From: JAKAWQ01 sp963840545
GTDB lineage: Bacteria > Pseudomonadota > Alphaproteobacteria > Acetobacterales > Acetobacteraceae
DNA length: 64,000 bases
Direction: 5' to 3'
Assembly (NCBI GenBank): GCA_963840545.1
Contig: CAWIZE010000001.1
Location: 62,001 to 126,000, forward strand
Shown in pieces: positions 18,197 to 27,170 of this stretch. Position 1 is the stretch's first letter. Every line of letters starts with the position of its first letter. Below the pieces are notes generated by a model. That model saw nothing but the letters and a program-made list of their open reading frames with translations, made no database searches and had not been told where the DNA came from. The position numbers and the translations under genes are program-made.

Positions 18197-19117
18197 ATGA
18201 ATGCGCGGCAGCTCGAAGTGTTCCGCACCATCATGCGCTGCGGCACGCTGACCGGCGCGGCGCGGGCGCTCAATGTGTCGCAGCCGGCGCTGAGCCAGAG
18301 CCTGCTGCATATCGAGGATGCGCTGGGGCTGGCGCTGTTCCGGCGGGTCAAGGGGCGGCTGGTGCCGACGCCGGAGGCGGAGCTGCTGTTCCCCGAGGCG
18401 GACAGGCTGTTCCGCGAGCTGGAAAATCTGCGGCGGTTCGCGGGCGATCTGCGGTACGGCAAGGCAGGGCTGGTGCGGCTTGCGGCCTCGACGCCCCCAT
18501 CGCTCTCGATCGTGCCGCGGGCGCTGGCGAGCTTCCGCGCGGCGCGGCCGGGGGTGCAGCTCCGCTCCTACGTGGTGCCGGCGGCGGTGATCGCGGAGAT
18601 GCTGGTGCGCGGGGAGGCGGATATCGGGGTCGCGATGAACGACCAGCCGGTGCCGCTGCTGGAGACCGAGCTGGTGGGACGGAGCGAGGTGGTGTGCGTG
18701 CTGCCGGCCGGGCATCGGCTGGCGGGGCGGGCGGCGATCGGGCCGGCGGAGCTGGCGCGCGAGACGCTGATCTCGTATCGCGCGGATTCGCTCCCCGCGC
18801 AGCTGATCGAGCGGCGGCTGGCGGAGGACGGGGCACGGCTGGCGCCGGCGGTGGAAATCGACGTCTCGATCACCGCGATTGCCTTCGTGAGGCAGGGGAT
18901 TGGCGTCGCGGTGGTGGACGGGCTCTTGCCGTGGAGCGAGTTCGCGGGCCTGGTGACGCGGCCGTTCCGCCCGGCGGTGAGCCTGCCGGTGTGTTTGCTG
19001 ACCTCGAGCCGGCGGCCGCTCTCGCGCAACCAGGCGCTGCTGCGCGAGCATCTGCGCGAGGCGGTGCGGCATTATGTGGAGGATCCTGAGCATCCGGGCG
19101 TGCTGCACGCGGTGTAG
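18197..19117 (+). CDS. LysR-family transcriptional regulator, OccR/NocR-like
   Basis: 306 residues. N-terminal winged helix-turn-helix: LEVFRTIMRCGTLTGAARAL with NVSQPALSQSLLHIE as recognition region. A type 2 periplasmic-binding effector domain follows, with IGVAMNDQPVP and the VRQGIGVAVVDGL hinge. The RHAV-like 'MNARQLEVFRTIM' opening resembles opine- and arginine-responsive LysR proteins. It is divergent from the dehydrogenase operon and upstream of hyuAB, and both promoter regions hold the same ATAA-N7-TTAT box. It would bind a small-molecule inducer, possibly the substrate of one of these enzymes. Confidence 0.87.
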   Translation: MNARQLEVFRTIMRCGTLTGAARALNVSQPALSQSLLHIEDALGLALFRRVKGRLVPTPEAELLFPEADRLFRELENLRRFAGDLRYGKAGLVRLAASTPPSLSIVPRALASFRAARPGVQLRSYVVPAAVIAEMLVRGEADIGVAMNDQPVPLLETELVGRSEVVCVLPAGHRLAGRAAIGPAELARETLISYRADSLPAQLIERRLAEDGARLAPAVEIDVSITAIAFVRQGIGVAVVDGLLPWSEFAGLVTRPFRPAVSLPVCLLTSSRRPLSRNQALLREHLREAVRHYVEDPEHPGVLHAV

Positions 19118-19130
19118 CCGGGTGCTGCGC

Positions 19131-19145
19131 ATAAGGCGGACTTAT
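19131..19145. promoter_or_regulatory. Probable LysR operator ATAA-N7-TTAT, site 2
   Basis: ATAAGGCGGACTTAT, a near copy of site 1 (ATAAGGGCGCATTAT) with the same spacing. The longer arms ATAAG and CTTAT are perfectly inverted. It starts 14 bases after the LysR stop and lies 81 bases before the first hyuA gene, the position expected for an activator site, which suggests that the same LysR protein also controls hyuAB. Confidence 0.6.
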
Positions 19146-19225
19146 CGGGGGGGGGCAAAAACGTCTTGGACAGGAGGGCGCGCGGCCGGGAGACTGGCGG
19201 TGGGGTTTAGCCGCGCGGGGTCGGG

Positions 19226-21268
19226 ATGAGCTGGCGGATCGGTGTCGATATCGGCGGCACCTTCATCGATTTCTGCGTCTTGGACACCGCGGCGCGGCGG
19301 CTCTCCACGCTCAAGGTGCTGACCACGCCCGAGGAGCCCGGGCGCGAGGTGATGGACGGGCTGGCACTGCTCGAGGCGCGGCACGGGCTCGAGCCTGGCG
19401 CGGTGAGCGATTTCGTGCATGGGACGACGATCGGGATCAACACCGTGATCCAGCGCAAGGGGGCCGACCTTGCGCTGCTGGCGACCGCGGGGTTCGAGGA
19501 TGTGATCGAGCTGGCGCGGCTGCGGATGCCGGAGATGCACAGTCTTTTTTGCGAGCGGCCCGAGCCGCTGGTGACGCGCGACCGGATTTTTGGCGTCGGG
19601 GGGCGGATTCTCGCGGACGGGAGCGAGCAGGTGCCGTTGGACGAGGAGGCGGTCGCGCGCGCGGCGGAGGCGGCGCGGGCCAAGGGCGCGGCGGGGATCG
19701 TGATTGCGTTCCTGAATGCCTATCGGAACCCGGCGCATGAGCGGGCGGCGAAGGCGATCCTCGCGCGGACGGCGCCCGATCTTTTCGTGTTCACCTCCGC
19801 CGAGGTGTGGCCGGTGATCCGCGAATATGAGCGGAGCACGACGGTGATCTTGAACGGGTATGTGCATCCGCGGGTCGCGGGCTATCTCGGCTCGCTGGAG
19901 GCGGCGCTCGCGCGGCGGGGGATTGCGGCGGCGCCGATGGTGACGAAGTCGAACGGCGGGATCATGAGCGTGGCGCTCGGCAAGACCGCGTGCGTCAACA
20001 TGCTGCTCTCGGGGACGGCTTCGGGCGTGATGGGGGCTGCCTTCCTGGCGCGGCAGGCGGGAATCGGCGATGCGCTGACGCTCGATATCGGGGGCACGAG
20101 CGCGGACGTGGCACTGGTGATCGGGGGTCAGCCGCAATTCGGAACGGGCGAGACGATCGGCGATTTTCCGCTGTATGTGCCCTCGGTTTCGGTGACTTCG
20201 ATCGGCGATGGCGGCGGCTCGATCGCGGCGGTGGACGGGTTCGGCGTGCTCAAGGTGGGGCCGGAGAGCGCAGGCTCGATGCCGGGGCCGGCGTGCTACG
20301 GGCGCGGCGGAACACGGGCGACGATCACCGATGCGATGGCGGTGTGCGGCTGGCTCGGGCACGCGCCGCTCGCGTACGCATCCGTGGCGATGGATCGGGG
20401 GCGGGCCGAGGCGGCGGTGGCGGAATTGGCGGCGCGGGCGGGGCTCGGGCTCGAGGCGACGGCCGAGGCGATCATCCAGGTCGCGATCTCCAACATGTAT
20501 ATGGAGGTGAACAAGCTGATCGCGCGCTATGGCGTCGATCCGCGCGATTTCACGCTGATGCCGTTCGGCGGCGCGGGGCCGATGCTGGGCTGTTTGCTGG
20601 CGCGCGAGCTCGGGATGGAACGGGTGATGATCCCGCGGCGGCCGGGGGTGGTCTCGGCGCTCGGCGGGCTGATCGCTGATGTGCGCAACGATTTCATCAG
20701 GACATTGTTCGTGGATGCGGCGCCGGGGACGATGGCGGCGGTGGCGCGGGCGTTTGCGGAGTTGCGGGCCGAGGCGGAGGATTGGCTGCGGCGCGGACAG
20801 GGTTTTTCGGGCGCGGCGCGGGCGGGTTTTTCGGCCGATATGCGCTATGAGGGCCAGAGCTTCGAGATCGAGGTGGGGATCGAGGAGGCGTGGATCGCGG
20901 CGGGTGACATGGCGGCGATCGTCGCGGCGTTTCACCGGCAGCATGCGGAGATCTATGATTTTTCCGATGCGGGGGCGGCGGTGCATATCGTCAATCTGCG
21001 GCTGGTGATCACGGGGGCGATTGCGCCGCCCGAGTTCGCGACGGAGGAGCGGCGGGGCGGCGCGCCGGAGGCGGAGAAGTTTGTGATGGTGTGGCAGGAC
21101 GGGGCGGCGCGGGAGACGGCGCTTTTTTTGCGCGAGGCGCTGCATCATGGGCAGGCGATCGCGGGGCCGGCGATCGTGGCACAGGAGGATGCGACGATCT
21201 GCCTGCCGGCGGGATTTGCGGGCACGGTGGATGAATATGGCAACCTCCATCTGCGGCTGGAGGGGTGA
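19226..21268 (+). CDS. Hydantoinase/oxoprolinase subunit A, pair 1
   Basis: 680 residues. ASKHA-type nucleotide-binding N-terminus IGVDIGGTFIDFCVLD, then HGTTIGINTVIQRKGADL, LTLDIGGTSADVAL, and a GPACYGRGGTRATITDA block. This is the ATP-hydrolysing subunit of ATP-dependent hydantoinases, 5-oxoprolinases and acetone-carboxylase relatives. It phosphorylates or activates a cyclic amide for ring opening with HyuB. ATG 19226 starts five residues before the conserved motif. Its stop overlaps the hyuB start zone. It is one of three paralogous pairs in the window. Confidence 0.88.
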   Translation: MSWRIGVDIGGTFIDFCVLDTAARRLSTLKVLTTPEEPGREVMDGLALLEARHGLEPGAVSDFVHGTTIGINTVIQRKGADLALLATAGFEDVIELARLRMPEMHSLFCERPEPLVTRDRIFGVGGRILADGSEQVPLDEEAVARAAEAARAKGAAGIVIAFLNAYRNPAHERAAKAILARTAPDLFVFTSAEVWPVIREYERSTTVILNGYVHPRVAGYLGSLEAALARRGIAAAPMVTKSNGGIMSVALGKTACVNMLLSGTASGVMGAAFLARQAGIGDALTLDIGGTSADVALVIGGQPQFGTGETIGDFPLYVPSVSVTSIGDGGGSIAAVDGFGVLKVGPESAGSMPGPACYGRGGTRATITDAMAVCGWLGHAPLAYASVAMDRGRAEAAVAELAARAGLGLEATAEAIIQVAISNMYMEVNKLIARYGVDPRDFTLMPFGGAGPMLGCLLARELGMERVMIPRRPGVVSALGGLIADVRNDFIRTLFVDAAPGTMAAVARAFAELRAEAEDWLRRGQGFSGAARAGFSADMRYEGQSFEIEVGIEEAWIAAGDMAAIVAAFHRQHAEIYDFSDAGAAVHIVNLRLVITGAIAPPEFATEERRGGAPEAEKFVMVWQDGAARETALFLREALHHGQAIAGPAIVAQEDATICLPAGFAGTVDEYGNLHLRLEG

Positions 21269-21273
21269 GCGGG

Positions 21274-23334
21274 ATGGCGATCGACAAGGTCACGCTGCAG
21301 ATCCTCGCCAACCATGCGCGCGCGGCGGCCGAGACCATGGCGTACACGCTGTATCGGACCGCGCATTCGACCTTCGTCAAGGAGACGGAGGATTTCACGA
21401 CGCAGATCACCGATGCGGCGGGGATGGCGGTGGCGGTGCCGATGGATCTCGGGGCGACCTGGTATCCCGGCATCAATTACGGGCGCGCGATGGCGCTGAT
21501 CCCGAGCTACGAGCCGGGCGATGTCGGCTGCACCAATGATCCCTATAGCGGGTATCTTGCGACGCACGTTCCGGATTTGCATCTGTGGAAGCCGATTTTC
21601 CACGAGGGCGAGATCCTTTGTTTCGCCTGCGGGCATATCCACAACACCGATATGGGGGGCGCGGTGCCGGCGAGCCTCTCGCGGGCGCTGACGGAGGTGC
21701 ACCAGGAGGGCGTGCGGTTTCCGCCGCTGAAGCTCTATCGGCGGGGCGAATTGAACGAAGAGATTCTGCGGGTGATGCTGCTCAATGTGCGCAAGCCCGA
21801 GCAGAATCTGGGCGACCTCAAGGCGTTCGTGGGCGCGCTGAACACGGGCGAGCGCAAGGCGCGGGCGATGATCGAGAAGTTCGGGCCGGAGGTTTTCAAG
21901 GAGGGGCTCGCGGCGCTGCTCGATTACGCCGAGCACCAGGCGCGGGAGGTCCTGCGGGGGATTCCGGATGGCGAATACATGTTCGCCGATTATGCCGACG
22001 AGGACGGGCCGAACGGCAACCCGTGCCGGCTGGCGCTGCGGCTGGTGATCGAGGGGGATGGGGCCATTCTCGATTTCACCGGGAGCGACCCGCAGCTGAC
22101 CTCCGCGCTGAACGTGCCGACGGGCGGCGACCCGCATCATACGCTGCTTCTGGTGGGGATTTATTACGTTCTTTATACGTTGAACCCGGGGCTCGTGCTG
22201 AATGCCGGGCTGACGCGGCCTTTCACCTGCATCTGCCCGGAGGGCACGGTGCTCAACCCGGTGTTTCCGGCCGCGGTGGGGATGCGGAGCCTGACCTGCG
22301 CGCGGCTGCGGAGCGTGATTTTCGGGGCGTTTGGTCTCGCGATTCCGGAGCGGATGCCGGCCGCGCCGGCGGGATCAAGCTCGATCGTCAATGTGATGAC
22401 GACGGACAACCGCACGCACCGGACGATTCTGGCGGCGATCAACCCGATTGTGGGTGGGGCGGGAGGGATGCCGCACCGCGATGGAACAAATGGGTCGGGC
22501 GCTGACGGGGCGTATTTGAAGAACACGCCGGTGGAGATCACCGAGGCCGAGGTGCCGGTGCAGATCCTGCGCTACGGCTTGCTTCCGGATTCGGGTGGGG
22601 CGGGCGCGCATCGCGGGGGGCTGGCGACGGCGCTCGATTTCAAGGTGTTCGCGCCGAACACGCGGATTACGGCGCGCAACCGCGACCGCTCGCGGTTCCG
22701 GCCGTGGGGGATTTTGGGTGGGGGCCCGGGAAAACCGTCGGATTTCGTGTTGAACCCGGGGACGGCGCGCGAGGTGCGGCTGGGGAATATCGATACCGTG
22801 ACGTGCGATCCGGGGGATGTGCTGCATATCCATTCGCCGGGCGGCGGCGGGCGGGGCGATCCGCTCGAGCGGGACCCGGAGCGGGTGCTGCTCGACGTTG
22901 CGCGCGGGTATGTTTCGGTGGGCGCGGCCGCGGCGGAGTATGGGGTGGTGGTGCGGGCGGGTGTGGGTGTGGGTGTTGGTGCGGGCGTGAGCGTGGTGGA
23001 TGCGGCGGCGACGGCGGCGCGGCGGGCGGCAATGCGGGATGAGCGGGAGGCGGCGCGCGGCGCGGTGAGGGGCGCGCGGGGCAACGGACATTTTGCGTTC
23101 GGCCCGGAGCGCGAGCGGCACGAGGCGGTGTGGACGGAGGAGAATTACGCGGCGCTGTCGGAGATTCTTGCCGCGCTGCCTGTGCATTGGCGATTCTTTG
23201 TCAAGACGAAGATGTTCGAGCGGATGGTAGGGAACGGGGGAGCGGCGGAACGGGCTCTGGGAAATCGGCCCCCGGTGAAAGAGGTTTTTGCGGGGATTTG
23301 TAAGAGTTATCCGGAGCTGGTGGTGGTTCTCTGA
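21274..23334 (+). CDS. Hydantoinase/oxoprolinase subunit B, pair 1
   Basis: 686 residues. HyuB hallmarks: MAYTLYRTAHSTFVKETEDF, PGDVGCTNDPYSG, CGHIHNTDMGGAVP, SGGAGAHRGGLATA-like segment (here DSGGAGAHRGGLA), and HSPGGGGRGDPLERDP near the end. ATG 21274 follows GGAGG at a workable distance; GTG 21265 is too close to it. After the conserved domain is a Gly-Val-rich stretch (coded at about 22950-23000), unusual for the family. It acts with the preceding HyuA. The protein shares the 'VKETEDF' form with pair 2, so the two pairs are closer to each other than to pair 3. Confidence 0.88.
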   Translation: MAIDKVTLQILANHARAAAETMAYTLYRTAHSTFVKETEDFTTQITDAAGMAVAVPMDLGATWYPGINYGRAMALIPSYEPGDVGCTNDPYSGYLATHVPDLHLWKPIFHEGEILCFACGHIHNTDMGGAVPASLSRALTEVHQEGVRFPPLKLYRRGELNEEILRVMLLNVRKPEQNLGDLKAFVGALNTGERKARAMIEKFGPEVFKEGLAALLDYAEHQAREVLRGIPDGEYMFADYADEDGPNGNPCRLALRLVIEGDGAILDFTGSDPQLTSALNVPTGGDPHHTLLLVGIYYVLYTLNPGLVLNAGLTRPFTCICPEGTVLNPVFPAAVGMRSLTCARLRSVIFGAFGLAIPERMPAAPAGSSSIVNVMTTDNRTHRTILAAINPIVGGAGGMPHRDGTNGSGADGAYLKNTPVEITEAEVPVQILRYGLLPDSGGAGAHRGGLATALDFKVFAPNTRITARNRDRSRFRPWGILGGGPGKPSDFVLNPGTAREVRLGNIDTVTCDPGDVLHIHSPGGGGRGDPLERDPERVLLDVARGYVSVGAAAAEYGVVVRAGVGVGVGAGVSVVDAAATAARRAAMRDEREAARGAVRGARGNGHFAFGPERERHEAVWTEENYAALSEILAALPVHWRFFVKTKMFERMVGNGGAAERALGNRPPVKEVFAGICKSYPELVVVL

Positions 23335-23360
23335 GTGGCGGTGCTACCCCTGCGGACCCG

Positions 23361-23380
23361 CTGGGGCCTGGAGGCCCCAG
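23361..23380. repeat. GC-rich hairpin repeat, copy B
   Basis: CTGGGGCC-TGGA-GGCCCCAG, the same arms as hairpin 1 of the element at 6505. Its context (CCGCTGGGG... CCAGACCCC) is the inverse complement of the other copy, so it is inverted. It lies 27 bases after the hyuB stop and may double as a terminator. Confidence 0.75.
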
Positions 23381-23485
23381 ACCCCATCCTTTTTGGGTGA
23401 CGGGTCGCAGGGGCGATCATCGGGAACTGGACTGCGTCTCGTCGTGGCGCAACATTCCTCTCTGGGGAATCATGCGGAGGAGAGC

Positions 23486-24257
23486 ATGTCGGCGCGAAGG
23501 CTCGGCTGGCTAATAGCTCGGGCGCGCCGTGCATACTACGTTGCAGTCTTGCCGATTTATGGCGTTGGCGTCGCCTTGGTAGTCGGCGTCGTCCTGGACC
23601 TCTACCAGGCGATGGTCGCTATCGTGATCTCTCCTGACAAACGCGGTCGCTGGGATTTGTACCATACTGCTGCCGAACTGGCCGTGGGGATGGTACGCGG
23701 TTCTCGTGGCCGTTGTCGTTGTGTTGTTGATCCTTGAAGGTTCTTATCGGCGTTGGCGGGGAGAGCACGACGCCGCAGCCGCGCTTCACCAACGGCTGGA
23801 GCCGAGAATGGCGTTATCGTTCTCGGATGCGAAATTCGGAGTTGAGATAGGAGGCGGAGGGTCACTCCGCCAAGTCGCGAGCGTAACTGTGAGTAACACG
23901 GGGGGCATTAGCTCAAAGACTGCCAGGTATTGGTTAGTCTCGCGTCGACGGAAGCGGGATTTTCCTGGAGGCACGGCTTTCCGGTATGCGCCCCGTTCTA
24001 CCTGCGGATCGGCGAAGATAAATCTGGTAGGCCTGCTAAGCTTAGATCTCGATGATCCTCAGTCTCCGATCCGGCTGACCCACTTTACGCAGGTTGATGG
24101 CTTCTGGCGCGAGTTTCCGACGCCGTTAACCATTCCCCCGGTAGATTTCGATGCGATAGTCAGGTGCATTACGGCGGATAGTCAGCCCGCGAGGCTCCGT
24201 ATTGAGTTCCGGCGCCTGGTGGATAGGTCGGGCATCCAGGTGGCGACAGACAGGTAG
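23486..24257 (+). pseudogene. Two-span membrane protein, split by a one-base insertion
   Basis: The first part starts at ATG 23486 behind a strong GGAGGAG site and has a hydrophobic span (VLPIYGVGVALVVGVVLDLY). The continuation lies in the next frame: LLPNWPWGWYAVLVAVVVVL then LEGSYRRWRGEHDAA, a second span followed by a soluble domain rich in beta-strand-like sequence. Removing the A at 23666 (CATACTG to CATCTG) joins 'RWDLYH' to 'LLPNWPW' and yields a 256-residue protein. The soluble domain has no recognised motif. GC is lower than in the surrounding operons, pointing to acquired DNA. A separate gene starting at GTG 23706 is the alternative. Confidence 0.6.
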
Positions 24258-24765
24258 CCCTGAAAAACCTGGACTTCGTCCAGGCGCAGCCGATCGGGAG
24301 AGCGGCCGAAATAGCGTCTTGCTTACTCACAAAGTCCTTCTGGTGATGTACCCTCCAATTAATAAAATAAGGTAGCGCCATCGCTTTGATGCTAGTCAGT
24401 CCAGCTTCTTGCGCGACGTAACGTCCCGCGTATTCCGCGGCCGTAAGAATCGCACTTGCCGCACACGCTTGGACGAAGCCGGCCTCGGCCCCGGTCGAGG
24501 CTGGTCCACTCACGGCTCGGTTAAGGGCACATCCTCCGCTTGGGCCGCCTTCCAGCTCAGCGGCGGCAACGACCAGCGTCACGACGGCCACCGCCGTGAC
24601 GAATGTGCTCGGCCGCTTGATCCACACGCAGACGGCCGCGCCGATCGCGAGATAGACCGCGGCAGAGCCGACCAGGGCTGAATCCCGTCTTGATATAAAG
24701 CAACATCGGCGTGAATGGGGTGAAATAAAATGGCACGCAGTCGCTAAGGGTGCCGAAGGGCACAC
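24169..24765 (-). CDS. Putative small membrane protein in degraded island
   Basis: Open frame of 198 codons without family recognition. Two hydrophobic stretches (ALVGSAAVYLAIGAAVCVWI and TFVTAVAVVTLVVAAAELEG) are followed by a 110-residue soluble part ending with 'YFINWRVHHQKDFVSKQDAIS'. The N-terminal 30 residues overlap, in another frame, the DarT-like fragment, so the true start is probably further in. The last 89 bases overlap the convergent membrane gene. Base composition is less GC-rich than neighbours. It may be a real accessory gene or a remnant. Confidence 0.4.
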   Translation of the reverse strand: MCPSAPLATACHFISPHSRRCCFISRRDSALVGSAAVYLAIGAAVCVWIKRPSTFVTAVAVVTLVVAAAELEGGPSGGCALNRAVSGPASTGAEAGFVQACAASAILTAAEYAGRYVAQEAGLTSIKAMALPYFINWRVHHQKDFVSKQDAISAALPIGCAWTKSRFFRATCLSPPGCPTYPPGAGTQYGASRADYPP

Positions 24766-24943
24766 AAGGAACAGTCCGGCCGTGCCTCTTGTCGATCAGC
24801 TCGGTGTTACCGATCGTCGCGAACTTCGGGTCCGCGACTGGAGAAGTTCGGCAGTGCATGCCGTTGGCCATGATCCACGGCACATTGGCCCGATGCACAA
24901 TGCGGAAGATAAGCGCCTTCTCCTGGTTGAGACTTTCCGACAC
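24676..24943 (-). pseudogene. DarT-like (DUF4433) ADP-ribosyltransferase, N-terminal fragment
   Basis: About 88 residues match the start of the DarT toxin family: FRIVHRANVPWIMANGMHC, then NTELIDKRHGRTVPC and VPFYFTPFTPMLLYIKTG. The order and wording fit the family's 'R-x-H-xN-L-x-I-L-x-x-G-L' opening, 'IG...LI..RR' block and 'PFYF.P.SPML' strand, which hold part of the NAD site. Sequence homology then stops abruptly; the rest of the transferase (including the catalytic Glu region) is missing and the frame runs into unrelated sequence to 24557. No DarG macrodomain antitoxin is nearby. Confidence 0.72.
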
Positions 24944-25039
24944 GGTCCGTCTGGCACCCCGCTGGTGCTACGGGGATGTGGCCGACGACACGCCGCCAAC
25001 CATCGCCAGACCTCCCTTGCTGGGCGCTAAGCATAAGGG

Positions 25040-25460
25040 CGGCGACTTCTGATTCGCAACGAGGCGGATTCGAGGCGGCCACCTTCGTCGGTGAATCCGA
25101 GAAGCTCCGGTCGCCGTTCGACCGCGCTTCCCATCGCTTCCAGCCGTGCGATCATCAGCCGCTCATGCTCGTCCTGGGGAAAGATATGCAGAAACGGATA
25201 GGGCGTGAGACCGAAGCCGACCTCCTCGAACGATATCCGCGCTTTCCGTCCGCCTTTGACCCAGAGATTGATCGCCGGAACCTCATGACCTTTCTCGATC
25301 ACTTCGTCGGCAAGGTCGAGCTGGCGATATAGCTCGAGAGTCCGCGCATGCACGGCCAGGGCGCGAGAGGCTGTGCCTGGCTCGGCCGTCTTTTCGATGA
25401 TCATGACGTTGCCCCCGAGCCTGGCCAGCCAGAGCGCGAGGACGAGACCGGTGGGACTTT
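25040..25460 (-). pseudogene. FAD-binding aromatic monooxygenase, N-terminal fragment
   Basis: Translation of the complement gives PTGLVLALWLARLGGNV then MIIEKTAEPGTASRALAVHA, the classical FAD-binding start of PheA/TfdB-family hydroxylases, through FPQDEHERLMIARLEAMG and LLGFTDEGG. The glycine-rich loop is cut: GAGPTG is replaced by an unrelated 'LDKSPTG', and the protein stops after about 140 residues, while the family is near 500. Both ends are therefore lost. It is a remnant within the degraded island. Confidence 0.72.
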
Positions 25461-25582
25461 TATCCAGCTGGGGCTGGAGTCTGACTGAACATGGACTCCG
25501 CTATACGGAGTCGGCACAGACGTTAAGAGAATCGTTATACATAAATATTATCCTCTGCGCGATTGGTTCGCAAGGAGGCAAG

Positions 25583-27170
25583 ATGCGTGCAGCAATAAGC
25601 ATATTGCCGGATCCCAGCGACAATCCACCGGTGTTCCAATTCGATACGGGTGCCGTCAATAACAACGGAGCCGTTTTTTATCCGACCTTGCCTGACATTC
25701 CCGGGCCGACCTCCGACTGGTCCGTCGTCGAATGGCACAAGGGCGAATATCTCGATCCGTCCCAGATGTCCGTCGACAACCAGTCGATGACGGATCCCCT
25801 TTACGGCGCGCCTCTCTATTCGTGGGAAACGCCCGACGGCGAGAGCAGCTTCGCGGTCTACTCGGCAGATGCCAATGGCACCTCCCCCTACGTCTACCAG
25901 CTCACCAGCACCGGCGGCACGTTCGCCCCGGTCGGCGGGGCCAATGTCCTTCTCCAGGCGCAGGTGCCGAACGGAGGCGAAGGATGGGTCACGCTCAATC
26001 ATCCCGTGACCATCTCGATGGACGCCAAGATATCCGAGGCGTCCGCGACATATAACAGCGCGGCTGCCAAGACCGATGATTCGGTGGGCGGGCAGATCGG
26101 CGTTGGTGCCAGCGTCGAGTTCAATGTGCCGTCGTTTCCTTCATACAATCCGAACCTGCCGACATTTGCGGCCTTCATTCAGATCTACATATCCGACTCC
26201 AACCCGGGCCCCCTGCCCGTCTGGTTCGACAACAGCGGCGCGACCGCAACGCGGGGAGGCACGATCGATTATGGGGCGACGCTGGCCGGCGATCCGTCGC
26301 TGTCCTGGGAGCAATCGCAGGGCGAACCCCAGGAGCTCACGTACAACCTCAATCAATACGTGGAAGCGATGATCCAGGCGGACGCCAGCCAGCTTCCGGC
26401 GGCGGCGATGGATCTTTCGAATTGGGCAGTGACCGCGCTCTATCTCGGGCTGGAGACCAACTCCTCCTCCCCCTCGGACCCCAACGCCGGCTCACTCACC
26501 GAGTCGCTCCAGGTTTCGAATCTCGAGGTCGCGACCGATCAATCGCAGACCTACAACCCCGCCGATCCACCGCCGGGCGATCCGTTGACCCCGAACGCCC
26601 AGACCTTTCTCTTCACGGATGTGACGACCGGCGTGTCCGGCCAGGTGCAGGGGTCGGTCTATGACGGCCCGGTGGCAGGGCTGACGGCGCAGTACCCTGT
26701 ACTCGGGCACCGACGAGATGTCTTTCATTGCGCCGCCCGGCTCCTTCATCCGCGGGGGACCGTCGAACGATGCGATCGTCGCCACCGGTGGCGGCAACGT
26801 GATAGACGGCGGCAGCGGCGGCTCCGACTGGCTGGTCGGCGGCACCGATCTCTCAAATCCGGATACGTTCTTTCTCGATGGATTCGCGCAAAGCCAAGGT
26901 CAGTCGGCCTGGGCGACCATCACGAATTTTCATGCCGGTGACGATCTTACGCTGTGGGACTATAATCCCAACGACTGGATCCTCAACTGGCTCCCGAACG
27001 CGGGCGCTGCCGGCGCGACCGGCCTGACGCTCTGGGCCCACAACGAGACGAATGATTCGGACATGGCGGCGACATTCAACGGCCTCACCATGGACGATAA
27101 GTCGTCGCTCGCCCTCTCGACGGGGACCTCGGCAAGCGGAATGCATTATCTGCTTATCCAGCATCAATAG
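25583..27170 (+). pseudogene. Large secreted/surface protein with Ca-binding-like C-terminus, +1 frameshift
   Basis: ATG 25583 follows AAGGAGG. The first 370 residues are Asp/Ser/Thr/Gly-rich with few charged blocks, like a secreted beta-rich domain (LQAQVPNGGEGWVTLNHPVT, SFAVYSADANGTSPYVYQLT). The frame breaks at 26695-26697: TACCCTG instead of TACCTG. Deleting one C joins GPVAGLTAQY to LYSGTDEMSFIAPPGSF, followed by GGGNVIDGGSGGSDWLVGG, a hemolysin-type glycine-rich stretch, and 'DTFFLDGFAQ'. The repaired protein has 528 residues. Such proteins usually leave the cell by a type I system, which is not seen here. No cleavable signal peptide is visible. Confidence 0.68.

Noticed and set aside
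22950..23000. Gly-Val repeat at the end of HyuB pair 1 as a separate functional motif
   Set aside because: It is a GT-rich low-complexity stretch that keeps the frame; nothing indicates more than replication slippage.
24169..24943. Complete DarTG toxin-antitoxin system
   Set aside because: Only the first 88 residues or so of the toxin are present, and no macrodomain antitoxin lies on either side.
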